Source: Nocardioidaceae bacterium (GTDB taxonomy: Bacteria > Actinomycetota > Actinomycetes > Propionibacteriales > Nocardioidaceae). From it: a stretch of DNA of 64,000 nt. The stretch is from NCBI GenBank assembly GCA_030447865.1, contig JAUJOD010000001.1, positions 730,909 through 794,908 of the forward strand, read 5' to 3'. Made by a program: the position numbers and the translations under genes. Position 1 is the stretch's first letter, and each line of letters opens with the position of its first letter. Below the pieces are notes generated by a model that was not told the DNA's origin, made no database searches, and saw only the letters and a list, made by a program, of their open reading frames with translations. Of this stretch, positions 59,666-64,000 are shown in pieces.

Positions 59666-61345
59666 ATGTCGCTTGCCGATGACTTCTTCGCCCGTCACCG
59701 CTCGATGCTCGACGACGCTGTCGCGGCCACCCGGTCTCGGGAGTACTACAGCGCGTTCCCCGAGTCACCGAGCCCACGCGTGTACGGCGAGTCGGCGGCC
59801 GCCGACGGCAAGGCTGCCTTCGAAGCGTTGCTGGGCCAGGAGTTCCCGCTCAGGACTCCGGGCGCCGAGGGCACCGTGGCGACCGAGAAGTCGCCGTACG
59901 GGTTGGCCTTGGAGGTCCGTTACCCGCGGGTGACGCCGGACGGCGTGCCCGCGCTGGTGGAGGCCGCTCGCGCCGGCCTGGCCGACTGGCGCGACGCCGG
60001 CGTCGAAGCGCGGGTGGGGATCGGGCTGGAGGTGCTGCACCGGCTGCATCAGCGGGTCTTCGAGCTGGCCAGCGCGGTCATGCACACCTCGGGCCAGGCG
60101 TTCGTGATGGCGTTCCAGGCCGGCGGGGCGCACGCGCTCGATCGGGCGCTCGAGGCGACCGCCTACGCGTACGCCGAGATGGCGCGGGTGCCGGCTACCG
60201 CGATCTGGGAGAAGCCGGGCCGCGACGCACCGGTGCGGATGGAGAAGACGTTCACCGTCGTGCCGCGCGGGGTCGCGCTGTCGATCGCCTGCAACACGTT
60301 CCCGACGTGGAACACCTGGCCGGGTGTCTTCGCTTCGCTCGTCACCGGCAACCCGGTGGTCGTCAAGCCGCACCCGGGTGCGGTGCTGCCGCTGGCGATC
60401 ACCGTGCAGGTGTGCCAGGAGGTGCTCGCCGAGGCCGGGTTCGACCCCAACCTGGTCACGCTCGCCGCGGAGGACCCGGCCGACGGAATCGCCGCGGTGC
60501 TGGCGGTGCACCCGAAGGTCAAGTTGGTTGACTACACCGGCTCTGCCGCCTTCGGGGAGTGGTTGGAGGAGCACGCGCGGCAGGCAGTGGTGTTCACCGA
60601 GAAGGCGGGCGTCAACACCGTCGTCGTCGACTCCACCGACTCGTTCAAGGGAATGTGCTTCAACCTCGCGTTCTCGCTCGCGCTGTACACCGGGCAGATG
60701 TGCACCGCTCCGCAGAACATCTGCGTGCCCGCCGACGGCATTGACACCGACGAGGGGCACAAGAGCGTCGACGACGTGGTCGCTGGGCTGGCCAAGGCGT
60801 TTGACAAGCTGGTTGGCGATGACGCCCGCGCGGTCGAGCTGCTCGGTGGGGTGGTGAACCCCGGTGTGCTCGAGCGGCTGTCGGCCGTGGAGTCCGCAGC
60901 TGGCTCGGTGGTCATCGAGTCGCGCGAGGTGTCCCACCCGGCGTACGCCGACGCGGTGGTGCGGACCCCGACGGTTGCCGTTGTCGACGCTAGCGACTCA
61001 TCGACGTACGAGAACGAGTGGTTCGGGCCGGTGAGCTACCTCATCAAGACCGGCTCGACGCAGGAGTCGATCGAGGTTTTTCGGCGTACCGCGCTCGAGC
61101 GGGGCGCGATGACCGCCTCGGTCTACAGCACCGACCCTTCCGTGGTGGAGGCGATGCGCTCGGCCGCCCTGGACGCCGGTGTTGCGCTCAGCGAGAACCT
61201 TACCGGGCAGGTGTTCGTCAACCAGTCTGCGGCGTTCAGCGACTTCCACGGGACGGGGGCCAACCCGGCTGCCAACTCGACGTACACCGACGGCGCTTAC
61301 GTCGCCAGCCGCTTCCGCTTCGTCCAGTCCCGCCGCCACATCTAA
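59666..61345 (+). CDS. paaN: PaaN/phenylacetate degradation aldehyde dehydrogenase
   Basis: 559 residues, aldehyde dehydrogenase superfamily. Family features include RMEKTFTVVPRGVALSIACNTFPTWNTWPG, VKPHPGAVLPLAITVQV, the Glu in VVFTEKAGVN and the catalytic Cys in YTGQMCTAPQNI. Unlike PaaZ it has no C-terminal hydratase domain, so it matches the PaaN type; its exact step in phenylacetyl-CoA catabolism is less settled. No paaABCDE genes are within the window. Start ATG 59666. Three palindromic repeats begin 12 bases after its stop. Confidence 0.88.
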   Translation: MSLADDFFARHRSMLDDAVAATRSREYYSAFPESPSPRVYGESAAADGKAAFEALLGQEFPLRTPGAEGTVATEKSPYGLALEVRYPRVTPDGVPALVEAARAGLADWRDAGVEARVGIGLEVLHRLHQRVFELASAVMHTSGQAFVMAFQAGGAHALDRALEATAYAYAEMARVPATAIWEKPGRDAPVRMEKTFTVVPRGVALSIACNTFPTWNTWPGVFASLVTGNPVVVKPHPGAVLPLAITVQVCQEVLAEAGFDPNLVTLAAEDPADGIAAVLAVHPKVKLVDYTGSAAFGEWLEEHARQAVVFTEKAGVNTVVVDSTDSFKGMCFNLAFSLALYTGQMCTAPQNICVPADGIDTDEGHKSVDDVVAGLAKAFDKLVGDDARAVELLGGVVNPGVLERLSAVESAAGSVVIESREVSHPAYADAVVRTPTVAVVDASDSSTYENEWFGPVSYLIKTGSTQESIEVFRRTALERGAMTASVYSTDPSVVEAMRSAALDAGVALSENLTGQVFVNQSAAFSDFHGTGANPAANSTYTDGAYVASRFRFVQSRRHI

Positions 61346-61357
61346 CCCTTCACGGAG

Positions 61358-61401
61358 TTGTCAGTCTCCAGTCGGTCTATCGGTCGACTACGTTCTGACA
61401 A
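61358..61401. repeat. 44-nt palindromic repeat, copy 1
   Basis: TTGTCAG at the left and CTGACAA at the right end form seven perfect pairs; inner AGTCG and CGACT form five more, with unpaired spacers. The element can fold into a nested hairpin. It lies right after paaN and could terminate transcription. Confidence 0.85.
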
Positions 61402-61419
61402 CTTCTCGGCCCCCGCGAC

Positions 61420-61463
61420 TTGTCAGTCTCCAGTCGGTCTATCGGTCGACTACGTTCTGACAA
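61420..61463. repeat. 44-nt palindromic repeat, copy 2
   Basis: Identical over all 44 bases to copy 1, 62 bases further on. It ends four bases before the stop of the AbiEi/DUF559-like gene. Confidence 0.85.
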
Positions 61464-61466
61464 CCC

Positions 61467-62414
61467 TCAAGGAAGGACGGGGACGCCGACGGCGACCAAG
61501 TCGGCCACCACGGCCGCTGTCTCTAGACGAACCTCTCCGACGGTCGCCCGAAGTACGCGCTGCCCACTGATCACGACGCCGCGTTCACGCTTCATGTCCG
61601 CTTCCCAGTGCTCGACGCTGAGGTGGTGGCTGCCATCAATCTCGAGGATCACCACTGTGCCGTCAGGCGATTCCCACTCGCAGTCGAGATAGCGCCATCT
61701 GCCGCTCGCGTCCCTACGCCGCCGCTGTCGAGTCGGCTGTGCGAGCCGATATCTGCGGCACAGATCGGCGACGTCTAACTCTCCGAGGCTTTCCGCGCCA
61801 CCAGCGATGTCCTTGAGTGCGAGTTGCATGTGCGCCTTGTGCCTGACTCGACCAGCTTCTGCCAACGCCGCCTCAAGTTGATGCGGGCTGCACACCCGCT
61901 GCTGCACTGTCGCCGCCAGCAGCCCGCAAGCGAAGCGCGGCCACGGCTGCCAGGCGGCGGCATCTATGGCAGACCGAGGCGAGGACGTCCGCGGCATGCC
62001 GTTGAACGACCTGATGTCGCCCTCATCGAACCGGCGGGACTCGTGTACGTGGACGCCCGGCAGAGCGACGTACCTCGCTCCTCGCGGCACGACCAGATGG
62101 ATAACGCTCGACTCCTTGCCGAATCCCCGAAAGCCGACCATCTCAAGGGACGTATGGCTGCATATGGCTGTGGGAGATCCCGCGTCCAGGAGGGCGATCC
62201 ACATGAGCTGGCGACGCGTCGGTGGAGCGTTTTGGAGAAGGATGACATTGCGTCCCCACTCGCTCCAGCGTTGCGCGCTCACCTGGTGAGCTGCGTGATC
62301 ATGCGAGACGTTCACCGGGGCAAGCTGGTCACGGCGTACGGCGCCACCCTGGCGATCAGCCAGGGAAGCTAGTCCGGGGTGGAAGCTGGTACCTGCGTAC
62401 ATGCCGACGAGCAT
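61467..62414 (-). CDS. AbiEi-antitoxin-like/DUF559 nuclease-like protein
   Basis: 315 residues. The N-terminal half (LADRQGGAVRRDQLAPVNVSHDHAAHQVSAQRW, IWIALLDAGSPTAICSHTS-type, VHLVVPRGARYVALPGVHVHESRRFDEGDIRSFNGMPRTSSPRSAIDAAAW) follows the AbiEi winged-helix antitoxin plan. The C-terminal half has WRYLDCEWESPDGTVVILEIDGSHHLSVEHWEADMKRERG, a PD-(D/E)XK-like DUF559 motif with Asp/Glu-Ile-Asp and His. It may be a nuclease-containing defence or stress gene; no AbiEii toxin is adjacent. Repeat copies flank it on both sides. Confidence 0.7.
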   Translation of the reverse strand: MLVGMYAGTSFHPGLASLADRQGGAVRRDQLAPVNVSHDHAAHQVSAQRWSEWGRNVILLQNAPPTRRQLMWIALLDAGSPTAICSHTSLEMVGFRGFGKESSVIHLVVPRGARYVALPGVHVHESRRFDEGDIRSFNGMPRTSSPRSAIDAAAWQPWPRFACGLLAATVQQRVCSPHQLEAALAEAGRVRHKAHMQLALKDIAGGAESLGELDVADLCRRYRLAQPTRQRRRRDASGRWRYLDCEWESPDGTVVILEIDGSHHLSVEHWEADMKRERGVVISGQRVLRATVGEVRLETAAVVADLVAVGVPVLP

Positions 62415-62489
62415 CTGCGCTAGCGCGCCGGGACGACAGTAGGCGACTAAACCTGTGGACGGTGCTCCTAGCGGCTCCCGCTGTGGAAG

Positions 62490-62533
62490 TTGTCAGACTC
62501 CACTCGGTCTATAGGCCGACTACGGTCTGACAA
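62490..62533. repeat. 44-nt palindromic repeat, copy 3
   Basis: The same element with six substitutions. The outer stem is longer here (TTGTCAGAC with GTCTGACAA, nine pairs) than in copies 1 and 2. It lies upstream of the AbiEi-like gene, between it and the small membrane protein gene. Confidence 0.85.
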
Positions 62534-62619
62534 GTCGCGGGGGGAGGGGGGTGTTTGTGCCCATTGGGCGGCGTACGGCGAGTAGGTTGGGACCAGGAAA
62601 CCGAGAAGGGAGCCTTGCC

Positions 62620-62814
62620 ATGGGTATCGGACTCGGAATTGTGCTGATGGTGGTCGGCGCCGCGCTCATGTGGGCGATCAAGCCCAACCTGGACTTCATC
62701 AACGACAACGCGCTCGGGCTGATCTTCATCATCGCCGGGGCACTGGCCGTTGTGTTGTCGCTGGTGCTGAACGCGCAGCGACGCAAGAGCACGCATGTCG
62801 AGGAGCGCCGGTAG
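62620..62814 (+). CDS. Small membrane protein, DUF6458-like
   Basis: 64 residues from ATG 62620, preceded by GAGAAGGGAG. Two transmembrane helices (GIGLGIVLMVVGAALMWAI and ALGLIFIIAGALAVVLSLVL) are joined by KPNLDFINDN, with a charged C-terminal tail. This two-helix pattern with MGIGxGIxLxxxGA is a small family widespread in actinobacteria, of unknown function. Confidence 0.8.
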   Translation: MGIGLGIVLMVVGAALMWAIKPNLDFINDNALGLIFIIAGALAVVLSLVLNAQRRKSTHVEERR

Positions 62815-62868
62815 GCGTAGCCCAGGAACGAGCCTGCGGGTCCCCGGGAGTCTGCCAAACTTGCCCGC

Positions 62869-63327
62869 ATGCGAGTCTCCGCGAAGTCCGACTACGCGTT
62901 GCGCGCACTGGTTGAGCTTGCCTCCAGCGATGACCGTACGCCCATGTCGGCGGAGCAGATCGGCCGGCGCCAAGACATTCCGCACGGCTTCCTCCAGGCG
63001 ATCCTCGCTGACCTGCGGCGCGCCGAAGTGGTCTTGAGCGTGCGGGGCCAAAACGGCGGTTGGCGGTTGGGTCGGGAGGCGGCGGAGGTCACGGTGGCTG
63101 ATGTCATCCGTGCGGTCGACGGTCCCTTGGTGAGTGTCTACGGGCTGCGTCCGGAAGCGGTGAGCTACAACGAGTCCGCCATGGTCCTGCAGCTGGTGTG
63201 GGTTGCCGCCCGCGCGAACCTACGCGAGGTGTTCGAGCAGGTCACGCTGGAGATGCTGGCGGCCAACTCACTGCCGCCAGGAGTGGTGAAGTTGACCGAG
63301 GACGAAGACGCCTGGCGTTCTCACTGA
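62869..63327 (+). CDS. Rrf2-family regulator without Fe-S cysteines
   Basis: 152 residues. MRVSAKSDYALRALVELAS with the winged helix (MSAEQIGRRQDIPHGFLQAILADLRRAEVVLSVRGQNGGWRLGR) is the Rrf2 fold. The protein has no Cys, so it cannot hold the Fe-S cluster of IscR or NsrR, and would sense something else or be constitutive. The C-terminus continues to VVKLTEDEDAWRSH. It overlaps the next, convergent gene by seven bases. Confidence 0.88.
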   Translation: MRVSAKSDYALRALVELASSDDRTPMSAEQIGRRQDIPHGFLQAILADLRRAEVVLSVRGQNGGWRLGREAAEVTVADVIRAVDGPLVSVYGLRPEAVSYNESAMVLQLVWVAARANLREVFEQVTLEMLAANSLPPGVVKLTEDEDAWRSH

Positions 63328-64000
63328 GCGCTGCCCGACGATTCCGACCGGCGACGACGCAGCTCTGGCCACGCGGCCAACGCGGCGGCCCCCAGCAGGC
63401 CAAGTGCCGACAGCACGAGTCCGACGGTGAAGCCGGGCGGCCGGAAGGTAACCACCAAGGTGCCCGGTTGCGTTCCGGCGGGAAGACGGACTGCCAGCAG
63501 GCCCGCCCGACTTCGGCTGACTTCGACCGACTGGCCGTCCAGTTCCGCTGAGTAGCCCGGCCAGCCCAGCCGGGCGAACACCAGCCTCGTGGTGCCGGCT
63601 CTGACCTCACTCAACTCCACGGTCTCTTGGGTAGCGGTCCCGGCGGCGTTGGCAACGGTGGTCCCCGGAGAGACCCAGCTCAGCCGGCTGTCCGGCCAGG
63701 GGTACGGCGAGTCGTGCTGCAGCACGACGACCTGCTGAGTCTGCACGGTTGCGCGCCACCCAGGCGGAGTCTTGATAGGCGCCACGAGCGACCGGTCAAG
63801 CACGACCGTGTCGATCTTCATCAGCTCGGCCAAGTTGGACTGTCCGGGACCGACCGGGTTCCACAGGTTGCGGTAGCCCTGTTCGCACGTGTCGCCCTTG
63901 AAGTCCATGCACAAGCGGTCGGTGAAGGCCTCAAGCCCGACACCCGAGTAGGTGTTGACCGAGTCCACGCCGATGGCGTGGAACATGCTGCCGCCGAGGA
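63321..64000 (-). CDS. YfhO-like membrane protein, C-terminal part (continues beyond window)
   Basis: The last 226 residues are visible. An extracytoplasmic region (NTYSGVGLEAFTDRLCMDF, KIDTVVLDRS, LVFARLGWPGYSAELDGQSVEVSRSRAGLLAVRLPAGTQ) ends with one transmembrane helix (FTVGLVLSALGLLGAAALAAW) and a basic tail. The beta-sandwich WPGYSAELDG phrase recalls the C-terminal domain of YfhO-type and other large actinobacterial glycosyltransferase-like proteins. The 5' end lies beyond 64000. Calling it YfhO-like is tentative. Confidence 0.65.
   Translation of the reverse strand, partial: LGGSMFHAIGVDSVNTYSGVGLEAFTDRLCMDFKGDTCEQGYRNLWNPVGPGQSNLAELMKIDTVVLDRSLVAPIKTPPGWRATVQTQQVVVLQHDSPYPWPDSRLSWVSPGTTVANAAGTATQETVELSEVRAGTTRLVFARLGWPGYSAELDGQSVEVSRSRAGLLAVRLPAGTQPGTLVVTFRPPGFTVGLVLSALGLLGAAALAAWPELRRRRSESSGSAQ

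Overview
The window is a gene-dense, very high-GC chromosomal segment from an actinobacterium. Supporting signs are a mycothiol-dependent formaldehyde dehydrogenase, an MprAB/PepD-type envelope-stress cluster, HspR control of small heat-shock genes, an actinobacterial HelD, a TAT-exported glycosidase, frequent GTG starts and 4-bp start/stop overlaps. An order such as Propionibacteriales is possible, but nothing here proves it. I see no rRNA, tRNA, IS element, prophage or CRISPR array.

Layout. 1-9.9 kb: a HAD hydrolase cut by the window edge, a YihY membrane protein, trpS behind a ribosome-mediated attenuator (leader peptide with two Trp codons), a frameshifted RibD-like reductase, glpK with a probable CTG start, formaldehyde detoxification (MscR plus a metallo-beta-lactamase-fold hydrolase), and three lipoproteins, two of them a tandem duplication. 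9.9-23.9 kb: a MecA_N-type penicillin-binding protein, hspR/dnaJ-like divergent from hsp20, helD overlapping a PhzE/TrpEG-type fusion synthase, pepD-mprB-mprA, two small-molecule kinases and a low-molecular-weight tyrosine phosphatase. 24-35 kb: two EamA transporters, a HisC-like aminotransferase, a heterodimeric ABC exporter with one degenerate ATP site, and a branched-chain 2-oxoacid dehydrogenase operon (E1a-E1b-E2).

35-50.3 kb: an exopolysaccharide locus. It has a GH26-like secreted glycosidase, a sulfotransferase fused to a family-2 glycosyltransferase, a Wzy-like polymerase, an APH-fold kinase, a second sulfotransferase, two Wzz-like proteins (one with a dead kinase-like domain), an Alg13/Alg14-type split glycosyltransferase, a Wzx flippase and a polyprenyl-phosphate sugar phosphotransferase. 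A secreted beta-helix-like protein follows. The two AT-rich upstream regions on the minus strand share a palindrome that fits the published BldD/c-di-GMP box, so production of a possibly sulfated polymer may answer to c-di-GMP.

50.3-58.7 kb: a fused acyl-CoA carboxyltransferase with a CaiB-type CoA-transferase, then a cobalamin-riboswitch operon. Its first gene encodes a secreted, membrane-anchored protein with the two-domain plan of animal transcobalamin/intrinsic factor (helical alpha/alpha barrel plus DUF4430-like domain). It is followed by a complete ECF transporter (EcfT, fused EcfA-EcfA', S component). The likely logic is surface capture of cobalamin handed to the ECF importer, switched off by cobalamin; this is the most interesting system in the window.

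58.7-64 kb: PaaI-like thioesterase, GNAT acetyltransferase, PaaN, an AbiEi-antitoxin/DUF559-nuclease-like gene bracketed by three copies of a 44-nt palindromic repeat, a DUF6458-like small membrane protein, an Rrf2 regulator and the end of a large membrane protein. Gene functions are read from sequence motifs only; no database search was run.
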